Origin: FLUQ01 sp031550605
GTDB lineage: Bacteria; Desulfobacterota; Desulfovibrionia; Desulfovibrionales; Desulfovibrionaceae
DNA length: 64,000 nt
Reading direction: 5' to 3'
Assembly (NCBI GenBank): GCA_031550605.1
Contig: JAVBOK010000086.1
Location: 15,366-79,365, forward strand
Under the pieces are notes generated by a model. It was not told the origin of the DNA and did not search any database. It saw only the letters and a program-made list of their open reading frames with translations. Below are positions 54,959-63,907 of this stretch, in pieces (position 1 is the stretch's first letter; each line of letters opens with the position of its first letter). Both the position numbers and the translations under genes were made by a program.

Positions 54959-57322
54959 GTGGCAACCGCCCAGTCTCTTGAACGCCTTCCGGTTCGGGGC
55001 ATGACCTGCGCCGCCTGCGCGGCGCGCATCGAACGCGTGGTCAAAACCATGCCGGGCATTGCCGACGTGTCGGTGAACCTGGCCAGCGAAGAAATGACCG
55101 TGCGTTTCGACCCCGGCCTGGTGGACCTTGCCGCCATGGCCGATCGCGTGGCCGCCGCCGGCTTCGCCCTGGAAACGGACAAAACCGCCGGGTCCGGGGA
55201 TATGGGCGAGGCCGCCGCCCGTTGGGAAGAGCGCAGCCGCGAGCAGCGGCAAAAACTGCTGGCCATGCGGCGTGAACTGTGTTTCGCCTTTGCCTTTGCC
55301 CTGCCGTTGCTCATGCTGTCCATGGGGGAGATGGCGGGGCTGCCTTTGCCGCATTTTCTTTCCCCCCATTTTTCGCCCTTGGCTTTTTCTCTGACCCAGA
55401 CGGCGCTGTGTCTGCCCGCGCTCTGGGCGGGGCGGCGCTTTTATTTGCAGGGCCTGCCCGCGCTGGCCCGCCGCGCGCCGAACATGGACAGCCTGGTGGC
55501 CCTGGGCACGGGCGCGGCCTTTATCTACAGCTTCTGGGGCACGCTGGAAATCGCGCACCTGCGTCACATGATGGGGCAGACGGGGCACACGGCCCAGCAA
55601 TGGGCGGATATGGCCGCGGCCAGCATGAGTCTGGCCATGGATCTGTATTACGAATCCGCCGCCGTGCTCATCGCCCTGGTTTCTCTGGGGAAATATCTGG
55701 AACTGCGTTCCCGGTCCCATACTTCGGAAGCCATCAAGGCCCTGTTGGATCTGGCCCCGGAGAAAGCGACCCTGCTGCGGGACGGGGAACAGGTGACCAT
55801 CGCCGCCGCCGCCGTGCGGACCGGGGACCTGCTGCTGGTGCGGCCCGGGGAGCGTCTTCCCGTTGACGGCACGGTAACCGGCGGATCATCCGGCGTGGAC
55901 GAATCCATGCTGACCGGCGAAAGCCTGCCCGTGCACAAGGCGGCCGGCGATCCGGTCGTAGGGGGCACCCTGAACGGCCAGGGCGTGCTGACCATCCGGG
56001 CGGAACGCATCGGAGCGGCCACGGTGCTTGCCCGCATCGTGGCCCTGGTGCGCGAGGCGCAGGGTTCCAAAGCCCCCATCGCCGGTCTGGCGGACAAGGT
56101 CAGTTTGTATTTCGTGCCCGTGGTCATGGCTCTGGCGCTGGCGGCCGCCCTGTTCTGGCTGTTCATGGGCGAGGATGCCGCCTTTGCCGTGCGCGTTCTG
56201 GTGGCGGTGCTGGTTATCGCTTGCCCCTGCGCCATGGGTCTGGCGACGCCCATGTCCATCATGGTAGGCACGGGCAGGGGCGCGCAACTGGGGGTTCTGG
56301 TCAAGGACGGCGGCGCGCTGCAGGCGGCGTCGGAACTCGACGTGCTGCTGCTGGACAAAACCGGGACCCTGACCCGTGGCAAGCCGGAACTGACGGATGT
56401 CACGGTCCTTCCCGGCGGTTCCGCCTGGGGCGAGCCGACGCTGTTGTCCTTTGCCGCCTCGCTGGAAGCGCTGTCGGAGCATCCGCTGGCCGCTTCCATT
56501 GTGACGGCGGCCAAAGCGCGCGGCATCGCCCCGCAGCCGGCCGCGGATTTTCTGTCCGTACCGGGCAGAGGCGTGCGCGGGATTCTTGCCGCGCCGGGAT
56601 CGGACCGGAGCGTGCGCGTCGCCGTGGGCAGCCTGGCCTTTGCCCGCGAAGAGGCCGGCCGTGATTTGCCCGAACTGGTGGAACCCCTGGATATCCTGGC
56701 CGGCGAAGGCAAGACCGCCCTGGTCTGCCTGGCCGACGGCGTTCCCGCGGCGCTGCTGGCCGCCGCCGACCCCCTGCGTCCGGAAGCCGCGGACGTCGTG
56801 CGGCGTCTGCGCGAATCCGGCCTGCGTCTGGTCATGCTGACGGGCGACAACGTGAAGACAGCCCGGGCCGTGGCCCGCAGGGCGGGCATCGACGAGGTGC
56901 GGGCGGAAGTGCTGCCGCAGGACAAGGAAGGGACCGTGGCCGCCCTGCGGGCCGGGGGGCTGCGCGTCGGCATGGTCGGCGACGGGGTCAACGACGCCCC
57001 GGCGCTGGCCAGGGCCGACGTGGGGCTGGTTCTTGCCGGCGGCATCGACGTGGCTGTGGAGGCCGGGGACATGGTGCTCATGCACGGCGACCTGAACGCG
57101 GTGCTGACCGCTCTGGCCCTGTCCCGCGCGGTGATGCGCAACATCCGCCAGAATTTGTTCTGGGCCTTCGGCTACAACGTGCTGGGCATTCCCGTGGCCA
57201 TGGGCGTGTTGCACCTGTTCGGCGGACCGACCTTGTCCCCCATGATCGCCGGGGCCGCCATGGCCCTCAGTTCCGTGTCCGTCGTCACCAACGCCCTGCG
57301 GCTGCGCGCGTTCAGGGCGTGA
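54959..57322 (+). CDS. copA: Copper-translocating P-type ATPase
   Basis: P1B-type ATPase of 787 aa that exports Cu(I). The N-terminus carries one HMA domain (GMTCAACAARIE, Cys17 and Cys20). Membrane segments follow, including the CPC metal site in IACPCAMGLATP. The P-domain has DKTGTLTRG, the SEHPLA histidine-proline motif of P1B pumps is present, and the hinge is GDGVNDAPALA. It starts with GTG; GGAGAG precedes it. It is the second gene of a two-gene copper unit. Confidence 0.95.
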   Translation: MATAQSLERLPVRGMTCAACAARIERVVKTMPGIADVSVNLASEEMTVRFDPGLVDLAAMADRVAAAGFALETDKTAGSGDMGEAAARWEERSREQRQKLLAMRRELCFAFAFALPLLMLSMGEMAGLPLPHFLSPHFSPLAFSLTQTALCLPALWAGRRFYLQGLPALARRAPNMDSLVALGTGAAFIYSFWGTLEIAHLRHMMGQTGHTAQQWADMAAASMSLAMDLYYESAAVLIALVSLGKYLELRSRSHTSEAIKALLDLAPEKATLLRDGEQVTIAAAAVRTGDLLLVRPGERLPVDGTVTGGSSGVDESMLTGESLPVHKAAGDPVVGGTLNGQGVLTIRAERIGAATVLARIVALVREAQGSKAPIAGLADKVSLYFVPVVMALALAAALFWLFMGEDAAFAVRVLVAVLVIACPCAMGLATPMSIMVGTGRGAQLGVLVKDGGALQAASELDVLLLDKTGTLTRGKPELTDVTVLPGGSAWGEPTLLSFAASLEALSEHPLAASIVTAAKARGIAPQPAADFLSVPGRGVRGILAAPGSDRSVRVAVGSLAFAREEAGRDLPELVEPLDILAGEGKTALVCLADGVPAALLAAADPLRPEAADVVRRLRESGLRLVMLTGDNVKTARAVARRAGIDEVRAEVLPQDKEGTVAALRAGGLRVGMVGDGVNDAPALARADVGLVLAGGIDVAVEAGDMVLMHGDLNAVLTALALSRAVMRNIRQNLFWAFGYNVLGIPVAMGVLHLFGGPTLSPMIAGAAMALSSVSVVTNALRLRAFRA

Positions 57323-57426
57323 TGTCGCGGAAGCCGGATTTGCGGGCGCGGGGCGGAACTCCCAATTCGCGTTCCGGAGCATTGCGCCTTGGCATGCCGC
57401 CTTGCGCGCGGACGCGGAAAAACGAC

Positions 57427-57490
57427 AAAACATCGTTTTCCGGATGCGGACAGGCCGAAGCGGCCTGCCCTGAAGGGACGCTGCGCCGTT
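57427..57490 (+). repeat. Dispersed intergenic repeat, partial copy D
   Basis: The stretch shares CCGGATGCGGACA and GCCGAAGCGGC, then TGAAGG-ACGC with copy A (7931-8066). It lies between convergent copA and mltB and has only the left half of the element. Confidence 0.5.
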
Positions 57491-57517
57491 TCGCTTCGTC
57501 CAGACAGGATGCACGCG

Positions 57518-58573
57518 CTATTGGATCAATTCATTATAATTGGGCAACTCTGTCAGCGGCTTTTTGGCCTTGCCCTGCGGTATGGCGGCCCGGGCGTCCC
57601 TGCGGGCGGCGCTGACGGCGTTGCCGCCTTTTTGCGCGGATTTCATGCCCCCAAAGGTTGTCGGCGCGGTGATGTTCATGGCTACCCCGTAAACGGTGGC
57701 GGCATAGATGTCCGAATGGTTGTAACTGCGCAGAACGGCCACCTGGGCCTTGGGGTTCAAGGCCTTTTTCCAGCCGTGGGCGGAAAGGTAGCAGGCCACG
57801 CTGGCCGCGGCGTCCGCGGCGTTGAACACGTCGGGCGCATTTCCCTTGCCGCGCGTGGAAACCCCGTACAGGGGAATATTGCTGGGCATGAACTGGCAAA
57901 TGCCGATGGCCCCGTAGACGGAACCGGGAATTGCGGCCGCGTCTTTGCCGGATTGTGTGGCGTATTCGATCAGCGCCCGCAATTCGGCATAGGCCCATGC
58001 GGATTTCAGGCTGACGGCGGACTGCATGTCTTCCTTTTTTCCTTCCAGGCCGTGGACGGCGGGAAGCGCCTGATCAAGGGTCGCGGTGGCCGCCATGCTG
58101 CCCAGGGCCAGCAGCGCGCTTTGCCGGCCGAGTTCCGCCCCGATGCCGGTTTCCACCATCATTACGGCCACAATGAAGGGGGCGGGAACGCCGTAGCGTT
58201 TATACAGGGAAGCGAAAAATTTCGCGTTGCGGTTCATGTAGTTGCGGCCGGCGGCGACGCTCATGCCCCCGGCGATGCGGGTATAGTCGGGCGGAGCGAA
58301 GCGGGCGGCTTCCGGCGGGGGCAGGGTCAGGCCCGATTTGCCGGGGCGTCCGTAAAGCTCGACCAGTTTCTGGCCCATGAACACGGGCAGCGGGGGGCTT
58401 TGCAGACGGTCAAAAAGAGCCCGGATCTCCCCCGCGTCATGCCCGTCGCGCTGCAGGCGGGCGATGACGCCGTCCCAGGAAAGAGGAGCGGCATCCTGCG
58501 CCGCGCAGGGGGACAGAGCGGCGAACAGGAAACAGCAGAGAACCAGCAGTGAAGCGACCCGAAAGCGATGCAT
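57518..58573 (-). CDS. mltB: Lytic murein transglycosylase, MltB type
   Basis: Periplasmic peptidoglycan lyase of 351 aa. An N-terminal signal peptide (MHRFRVASLLVLCCFLFAAL, cleaved near CAA-QDA) precedes an SLT_2 domain with the catalytic glutamate Glu141 in VMMVETGIG. Other MltB motifs are GAIGICQFMPSN and VLRSYNHSDIYA. No lipobox is evident, unlike E. coli MltB, so the enzyme may be soluble. It lies 14 bp downstream of the PrpR-type regulator. Confidence 0.9.
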   Translation of the reverse strand: MHRFRVASLLVLCCFLFAALSPCAAQDAAPLSWDGVIARLQRDGHDAGEIRALFDRLQSPPLPVFMGQKLVELYGRPGKSGLTLPPPEAARFAPPDYTRIAGGMSVAAGRNYMNRNAKFFASLYKRYGVPAPFIVAVMMVETGIGAELGRQSALLALGSMAATATLDQALPAVHGLEGKKEDMQSAVSLKSAWAYAELRALIEYATQSGKDAAAIPGSVYGAIGICQFMPSNIPLYGVSTRGKGNAPDVFNAADAAASVACYLSAHGWKKALNPKAQVAVLRSYNHSDIYAATVYGVAMNITAPTTFGGMKSAQKGGNAVSAARRDARAAIPQGKAKKPLTELPNYNELIQ

Positions 58574-58587
58574 GGTTTTTTTTATCC

Positions 58588-60531
58588 TTATTTTTCATCA
58601 CGCAATTTACGCCACAGGCTCATGCGGCTGACGCCCAGCGCTTCCGCCACCCGGCCGTGGTCGCCGCCCTGCTCGGCAAGAGCGGTCCGGATGGCCTCGC
58701 GTTCCAGACGCCGGGTCATGGCCTTCAGCGTGCCCTTGCAGGCGACGGTTATGCCGGAGCTTCCGGGTTCCGCGGACGCTGCCGCGGAAGGTGTCTGCCA
58801 GACCTGTTCCAGCAGGGATTTCCATGAACGGTCGGGAAACATTGAGGAGGCAAGGGCCAGGCGTTCCATCACGTTGCGCAGTTCGCGCACGTTGCCGGGC
58901 CAGTCGTGCCGGCGCAGCGCGGGGCCGATCTGTTTCTCCAGGCCCGTCGCGTCCGCCCCGGCCGGCAGCGCCGCCGCGCGGCGCAGAAAAAGTTCGGCCA
59001 GATGCATGATGTCGCTTTTGCGTTCGCGCAGCGGGGGGATGGTCAGGGGCAGCACGTTCAGCCGGTAATAAAGGTCCTGCCGGAAGTGTCCCTCGTAGGT
59101 CCAGGCGGAAAGATCGCGGTTGGTGGCGCAGACGATGCGCACGTCAACGGGGATGACCTGGGCCCCGCCCACGCGCACGATCTCCCGCTCCTGCAGAACA
59201 CGCAACAGGCGGGCCTGTACGGGTTTGGGCAACTCGCCGATCTCGTCCAGGAACAGCGTCCCCTCATGGGCCAGTTCAAAGAAACCGGCTTTGCCCTGGC
59301 GCCTGGCGCCGGTGAAGGCGCCTTCCTCATAGCCGAACAGTTCCGATTCCAGCAGGGATTCCGGAATGGCCGCGCAGTTGACGGCCACAAAGGGCCCCTT
59401 GCTGCGTCTGCCCGCCCTGTGGATGCCCTGAGCGAACAGTTCCTTGCCGGTGCCCGATTCTCCCTGCAGCAGGATGGTGGCGTCGGTGGCGGCATAGACC
59501 TGGGCGAGGTTTTTCAACTCGTGCACGGCCGCGTCGCGGGTGTGCACGTCGCTGATCTGGTACCGGGCCTGAAACCCTTTGGCCTGCATGCGGCCGCGCA
59601 GGCGGTGTTCCGCCTGGTGGATACGGTCGGCTTCGGAAAAGGTGCACACCACCCCGACGGTGCGGTCGGCCGCGATGATGGGCACGCGGTTGGTCACGAT
59701 GGTGGTGCCGTTCATTTCCTGCACGTCGTTCAGTTCCGGAGTTCCGCTGTGCAGCACGTCGGCGGTGCGGGTATTGGGCACCACCGCGCGTGCTTCGCGG
59801 CCCAGCACGTCGGCGGCTGTGACGCCCAGCAGCCGTTCGGCCGCGGGGTTGATCAGAGTCAGGGCGTTGTTTTCGTCCGTGACGATGATGCCTTCGGCAA
59901 TCGTGTTCAGGATGGTGAATATCCGCGCCTGGCGCCGCTGCTCCACCCGGCGGACCCTGGCAATGGAAAATGCCTCGCGCAGCGCCCGCAGCACCGCTTC
60001 CTCGCCGACTTCCACCAGCACGCCGTCCAGGTCGCAGACCTTGCGCATCTGGGCGACCAGAATGCCTCCGACGCCGATCTGCGCGCCTTTTGCCTTGGCT
60101 TCGATCATCTGGGCGATCATTTCGTCGCGAGTATGGAAAAGGTATTCGTCAATGGCGATACCCAGGGTCGCGCCGACGGTCTGCACTTCGGGCAGGGGCT
60201 CCTGGTAATGGAAGAAAGCGGCCCTGCTGACGCCGCCCGCGAAGGGCTGCAGGGTGCGCAGAAGGTCAAGGGCTGTGGTGGAGATGGAAACAACGGGCAC
60301 ATCCACGCTGGCGCGGACGTAATCGGCCGTGCCGCCCCGGCTGAGGATCACCTCGGGCCGCATCTCTTCCGTCACCTGCTTGGCCACCACCGCAGCCTCA
60401 TCAAGAGCGACGCCTTCCCAGACCCGCAGGATGCAGGGAAACTCCGCCGCCATTTTGGAAACCGCCGCGGTCAGCTTGCCGTAAGGAGCAATCAGGGCAA
60501 AGGAATAGGGCGGATCGTCCTGGGGATGCAT
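58588..60531 (-). CDS. PrpR-type sigma-54-dependent transcriptional activator
   Basis: Enhancer-binding protein of 647 aa. Domain order: PrpR_N-type sensor (about 10-185, GVALDEAAVVAKQV, SRGGTADYV), PAS domain (about 205-310), AAA+ sigma-54 domain (about 335-560) and a Fis-type HTH at the end (GDHGRVAEALGVSRMSLWRK). The AAA+ domain carries Walker A GESGTGKE, GAFTGARR and LFLDEIGEL. The PrpR_N family senses carboxylate-related signals, but no propionate genes are near. Targets are probably elsewhere or the 3' neighbour mltB is merely adjacent. I choose MHPQDD with GAGG upstream. Confidence 0.9.
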   Translation of the reverse strand: MHPQDDPPYSFALIAPYGKLTAAVSKMAAEFPCILRVWEGVALDEAAVVAKQVTEEMRPEVILSRGGTADYVRASVDVPVVSISTTALDLLRTLQPFAGGVSRAAFFHYQEPLPEVQTVGATLGIAIDEYLFHTRDEMIAQMIEAKAKGAQIGVGGILVAQMRKVCDLDGVLVEVGEEAVLRALREAFSIARVRRVEQRRQARIFTILNTIAEGIIVTDENNALTLINPAAERLLGVTAADVLGREARAVVPNTRTADVLHSGTPELNDVQEMNGTTIVTNRVPIIAADRTVGVVCTFSEADRIHQAEHRLRGRMQAKGFQARYQISDVHTRDAAVHELKNLAQVYAATDATILLQGESGTGKELFAQGIHRAGRRSKGPFVAVNCAAIPESLLESELFGYEEGAFTGARRQGKAGFFELAHEGTLFLDEIGELPKPVQARLLRVLQEREIVRVGGAQVIPVDVRIVCATNRDLSAWTYEGHFRQDLYYRLNVLPLTIPPLRERKSDIMHLAELFLRRAAALPAGADATGLEKQIGPALRRHDWPGNVRELRNVMERLALASSMFPDRSWKSLLEQVWQTPSAAASAEPGSSGITVACKGTLKAMTRRLEREAIRTALAEQGGDHGRVAEALGVSRMSLWRKLRDEK

Positions 60532-60750
60532 CAAGGCCTCGGGTTTTTCGCGGTTACGACAGGCGGTAGTGCATACCGTATATCGGCGCGCCGGGGAAGT
60601 GGGGCGCACCAGGTTCGGGGCGGCTGGCGTCATTTTTTTTTCTCATCCCCGCATGAGCGCAAGCGGCATGCGTGAGCGCGCCGCGCGGGAACGGATGTGC
60701 TTTTCCTCTCGGCGCGTCGGGCGCCGCCGCCGGGCGCGAACGCGAACAGT

Positions 60751-61755
60751 TCACCGCCCCGCGGCGCGGCGGCAGCGTTCCGCGGCGTTCCGCAACAGAT
60801 CGAGCGCGGCCTGATGCTGCGCCGACGCGCCGCGCAACAGGGTCTGCTTGACATTGTCGTCCGCTCTGGCTCTGGCGATGGCCGCGATATGGTTTTGCGC
60901 AAGGCTGATGGAGGCGCCGTGCCGTTCAAAAAGCACGATGGCCAGCGACAGGGCGGTGCTGCGCTCGATTTCGGAACCGGGCGCTTCAAAAAGGCGCTGC
61001 AGAAAAAAGCCCGCCCGCACGGCATCCGTGAAGGGAAAGCGCAGAGCGTTCACTTTTTCGGCGACGCCGGCGCCGATGAAGTCCTGATTGTCCCGGTCCG
61101 TTTCCAGACGGTCCAGGAAGGCCTGCCTGCCCGCCTGGGCGGCCCTGGCAGCGGTTTCATCCAGAAAAAGCAGGCTGTCGCCGGTGACGGGATTCGTATA
61201 GCGCGGGTCCAGACACCATTTGTTTATGCGTTGTAAAAAAACGCCCACGGCGTAGCAGCAGCTTTCCAGCTCGGCCAGCAGTTTCGCCCGTACGGATGCC
61301 GGGGCGGCGGCCGTTTCGGCGGACCGCAGGTCGTGGATGGCGCGCAGGTGCGCCCGGGTGCCTTCAACGGCCGCGTTCAAGAGTACGCGGGCCAGTTGCA
61401 GGGCGGCTTCGCGCGCGGCTTTGGCCTGCGCCCGCGTATCCTGCTCCGGGGGCAGGGTGTCCAGAAACGCGGCAATGGCGTCGCCGCCGGCCAGGGGATA
61501 GCGCAACGCGGCCGCCATGTCGTGAATGCGCCCCATGACGCCGTCATTCGCCGTGCCGCCGGTCCGGGCCGTTTCCGTGAGCGTGGCCAGAACCGCGTCC
61601 AGTTGCGCGAGGGTGCCTGTGTCGCGGAACGGGGTTGTGCGTTTTTCCGGAAATATCGTCGCCGCCGCGAAAACGGACGCAGCAGGGCCGAACAGGCAGA
61701 GCAGCATCCCCGCGCAGGCGCAAAGCCGCAACCGGGCGGCAAGAGACGTTCGCAT
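60751..61755 (-). CDS. Secreted protein of unknown function
   Basis: Predicted exported protein of 334 aa. A signal peptide (RLRLCACAGMLLCLFGPAAS) is cleaved near VFA-AAT; the rest looks mainly helical, with many Ala, Leu and Arg residues. I recognise no family. Two adjacent ATG codons (61758 and 61755) could start it and neither has a clear ribosome site. Segments ESCCYAVGVFLQRINKW and LFLDETAARAAQAG may be useful for searching. It lies between the PrpR-type regulator and a small unknown gene, on the same strand. Confidence 0.6.
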   Translation of the reverse strand: MRTSLAARLRLCACAGMLLCLFGPAASVFAAATIFPEKRTTPFRDTGTLAQLDAVLATLTETARTGGTANDGVMGRIHDMAAALRYPLAGGDAIAAFLDTLPPEQDTRAQAKAAREAALQLARVLLNAAVEGTRAHLRAIHDLRSAETAAAPASVRAKLLAELESCCYAVGVFLQRINKWCLDPRYTNPVTGDSLLFLDETAARAAQAGRQAFLDRLETDRDNQDFIGAGVAEKVNALRFPFTDAVRAGFFLQRLFEAPGSEIERSTALSLAIVLFERHGASISLAQNHIAAIARARADDNVKQTLLRGASAQHQAALDLLRNAAERCRRAAGR

Positions 61756-61898
61756 CATGCGGGGGTCATAGCATGCCCGGGGGCAGTTTCCAAATACATT
61801 TCGCCCGCGAAAAGCCGCATCTTCCCGGACGGCAAGGCGCACGGCGAAAAAGCGGCGCAGAGCGGCTGCCCCGTGAAAGCGCTCCGGAGGATACGCAA

Positions 61899-61970
61899 GT
61901 CTGTCCGCTTGCGGGCGGATATTTCGCCGCGCTCCGTATCCGCCGGCGCATTTTTACGGGGAAAATGCAC
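61899..61970 (+). repeat. Dispersed intergenic repeat, partial copy E
   Basis: The segment shares the right half of the element (GTCCGCTTGCGGGCGGAT, then TTCGCCGCGCTCCGTATCCG and CCGGCGCATTTTTAC) with copies A and C. It overlaps the 3' end of the small gene at 61954-62280, whose last residues are therefore encoded by repeat DNA. Confidence 0.55.
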
Positions 61971-62280
61971 CGGCGGCGCTGCCGTGCCGCAAAAGGGCTG
62001 CCAGCAGACGGATCGACCGGGCCTGGCGTTCCAGAATTTCCGACTGCGTGCCGGCAAGGGTCACATGTAACGTCAGAAGGTCCGCCGCTTCCTGCAGCAG
62101 GCGGTCCTGAAGCGAAAAGTGGTCCGGGCCCGACTCGCCGCGAACCGGCACGTGCTTTCGCATGGCGGCATGGTGCGCGGTGATGCGGGCGGCGTAACGG
62201 GCGGTCTCTTCCGCGAACTGGTTGCATATGTGGTCCAGAATCGTGGGACCGACAAACGCGCTGTCAGACAGATGCGGCAT
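61954..62280 (-). CDS. Hypothetical protein of 108 aa
   Basis: Predicted soluble, mainly helical protein with no family that I recognise. GAGGAAT precedes the ATG at 62280. Helix-like segments are VGPTILDHICNQFAEETARY and QDRLLQEAADLLTLHVTLAG. Its C-terminus runs into repeat copy E, which suggests that the element inserted near or extended the end of the gene. Confidence 0.5.
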   Translation of the reverse strand: MPHLSDSAFVGPTILDHICNQFAEETARYAARITAHHAAMRKHVPVRGESGPDHFSLQDRLLQEAADLLTLHVTLAGTQSEILERQARSIRLLAALLRHGSAAGAFSP

Positions 62281-62669
62281 GGATTCCTCACAAGGTACCA
62301 ATGTATAGTGTTTATTGTATAGAATAATATATATAGCATTGTTTGTGCAATAGAAAATATATTTTGATATTTCGCATGATTAAAAAATGCATACACCAAA
62401 TATTTTTTATTATAGGATTAACTATAATATTAGAAAAACCTATTTTACTGTAGTTTTGCGTCGAATTTTCTTGTCCGGCGGCTGTGGCAAGGCGCTGATA
62501 CACGGAAAACAAAATGTGTTGCGGCGGCGTTTTGACCGTCCCGGCGGGGGCGCTCTTTTTTGCCGCTTTACGCGCGCGGGCGCGCGGTGTATTGTGAATG
62601 ATATCAGGCGGACTTCATGTTCCGTCCCGCGGGTTGCCCGTTCCGGCCATTCTTGTTCAAGGAGCGTTC
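62281..62669. other. AT-rich intergenic patch before the glmM relic
   Basis: The first 180 bases or so (62290-62470) are strongly AT-rich, with runs such as AATAATATATATAGCATT and TATTTTTTATTATAGG, in sharp contrast to the GC-rich surroundings. Several -10-like hexamers occur. No gene is visible. It may be acquired DNA, a promoter region or a protein-binding tract. Confidence 0.5.
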
Positions 62670-63012
62670 ATGAGCACACGGCTTTTCGGAACCGACGGCG
62701 TTCGCGGCCGGGGCAACCCGCATCCCGTGCGGGTCCGGCAGAAAACTGTCCGAACTGGCCGGGCTGTTGCGGCCGTTCCTGCAGGTTCCGCTCAATGTGC
62801 CGGTCAAAACCAGGCGTCCCTTTGGGGAAATTCCCGAAGCCATGGCCGCCGTGGATGCGGCTGAAAAGGAACCGACTTGCAGAGGCCGGGCGCTTCCGCG
62901 CCGTTTGGGTACCGAATGGCCGGCCCGGGCCATGGGTGAAGGGGAAAACGAGAGCCGGGCGCTCCGCCTGGCGGAAGATATCGCTGAAACGGTGAAAGTA
63001 CGCCTTCGTTGA
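62670..63012 (+). pseudogene. glmM: Relic of phosphoglucosamine mutase (glmM), internally deleted and frameshifted
   Basis: Two short pieces of GlmM are joined. The ATG at 62670 reads MSTRLFGTDGVRGRGN, the conserved N-terminus. About 30 bases later, in another frame, comes the C-terminal domain (KLSELAGLLRPFLQVPLNV, then LAEDIAETVKVRLR and a stop at 63012). The central part of about 350 residues is missing, including the active-site serine. The C-terminal phosphate-binding motif, normally RYSGTEPLARVM, reads RRLGTEWPARAM. The gene cannot make a functional enzyme. It is 22 bp upstream of galU. GlmM is normally essential for UDP-GlcNAc synthesis, so an intact copy must be elsewhere. Confidence 0.8.
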
Positions 63013-63034
63013 CCACACTTGCAAGGAGTCGCCT

Positions 63035-63907
63035 ATGAATATCCGCAAAGTTGTCATTCCCGTCGCCGGTTGGGGCACGCGTTCACTTCCCGCAACCAAG
63101 AACATTCCCAAGGAAATGCTGCCCCTCTACAACAAGCCGGCGGTGCAGTATATCGTGGAAGAGGCCATTCAGGCCGGCATCATGGATGTGGTCTTCATCA
63201 CCAACAGGGACAAAAACGCCATTGAAGACCATTTCGACTACAACCTGCAACTGGAAGGCGTTCTCGAACGGGGCGGAAAAACCGACAAACTGGCGGAAAT
63301 CCGCGCTGTGGCGGAGATGGTCAATATCATTTCCATCCGCCAGAAACGCCAGCTGGGTCTGGGGCACGCGGTGCTGTGCGCCAGCGAGGCCGTGCAGTAC
63401 GACGACGCGTTCGGCATCATGGTCGGCGACGACCTGATGTTCGGAGAGGGCGCGGGGCTGGCGCAACTGCTGAACGTGACGAAAACCACGGGCATGCCCT
63501 GCATCGGGGTCATGGAAGTGCCCATGGACAAGATCAGCCGCTACGGCGTCGTGGCCGGTGAGGAAGAGGCTCCGGGCATCTGGCGCATCACCAAGATGGT
63601 GGAAAAGCCCAAAAAGGAAGATGCCCCCTCGAATCTGGCCATTGTCGGCCGCTACGTGCTGACTCCCCAGATTTTTACCTACCTGAAAAATATCGGGACA
63701 GGCCACGGCGGAGAGATCCAGCTGACGGACGCCCTGCAGATGCTGGCTTCCGAGCAGGGGCTGCTCGCGGTGAAGATGAACGGCACCCGTTTTGACGCGG
63801 GCGACTGGGTGGAGTATCTTACCGCCAACATCTATTTCGGCCTGCGGGACCCGGAAATTCACGACAATCTTGTTGAAAGTCTGAAAAAACTGCTGGCTGA
63901 AGCGTAA
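63035..63907 (+). CDS. galU: UTP-glucose-1-phosphate uridylyltransferase
   Basis: Makes UDP-glucose from UTP and glucose-1-phosphate for cell-surface polysaccharide synthesis. The 290-aa protein starts MNIRKVVIPVAGWGTRSLPA with the nucleotide-binding signature (GWGTRSLPATKNIPKEMLPL). It also has the metal and sugar-contact segments GFGIMVGDDLM-type (FGIMVGDDLM), VEKPKKEDAPSNLAIVGRYV and the C-terminal GTRFDAGDWVEYL. AAGGAG precedes the ATG. It follows the glmM relic closely. Confidence 0.96.
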   Translation: MNIRKVVIPVAGWGTRSLPATKNIPKEMLPLYNKPAVQYIVEEAIQAGIMDVVFITNRDKNAIEDHFDYNLQLEGVLERGGKTDKLAEIRAVAEMVNIISIRQKRQLGLGHAVLCASEAVQYDDAFGIMVGDDLMFGEGAGLAQLLNVTKTTGMPCIGVMEVPMDKISRYGVVAGEEEAPGIWRITKMVEKPKKEDAPSNLAIVGRYVLTPQIFTYLKNIGTGHGGEIQLTDALQMLASEQGLLAVKMNGTRFDAGDWVEYLTANIYFGLRDPEIHDNLVESLKKLLAEA

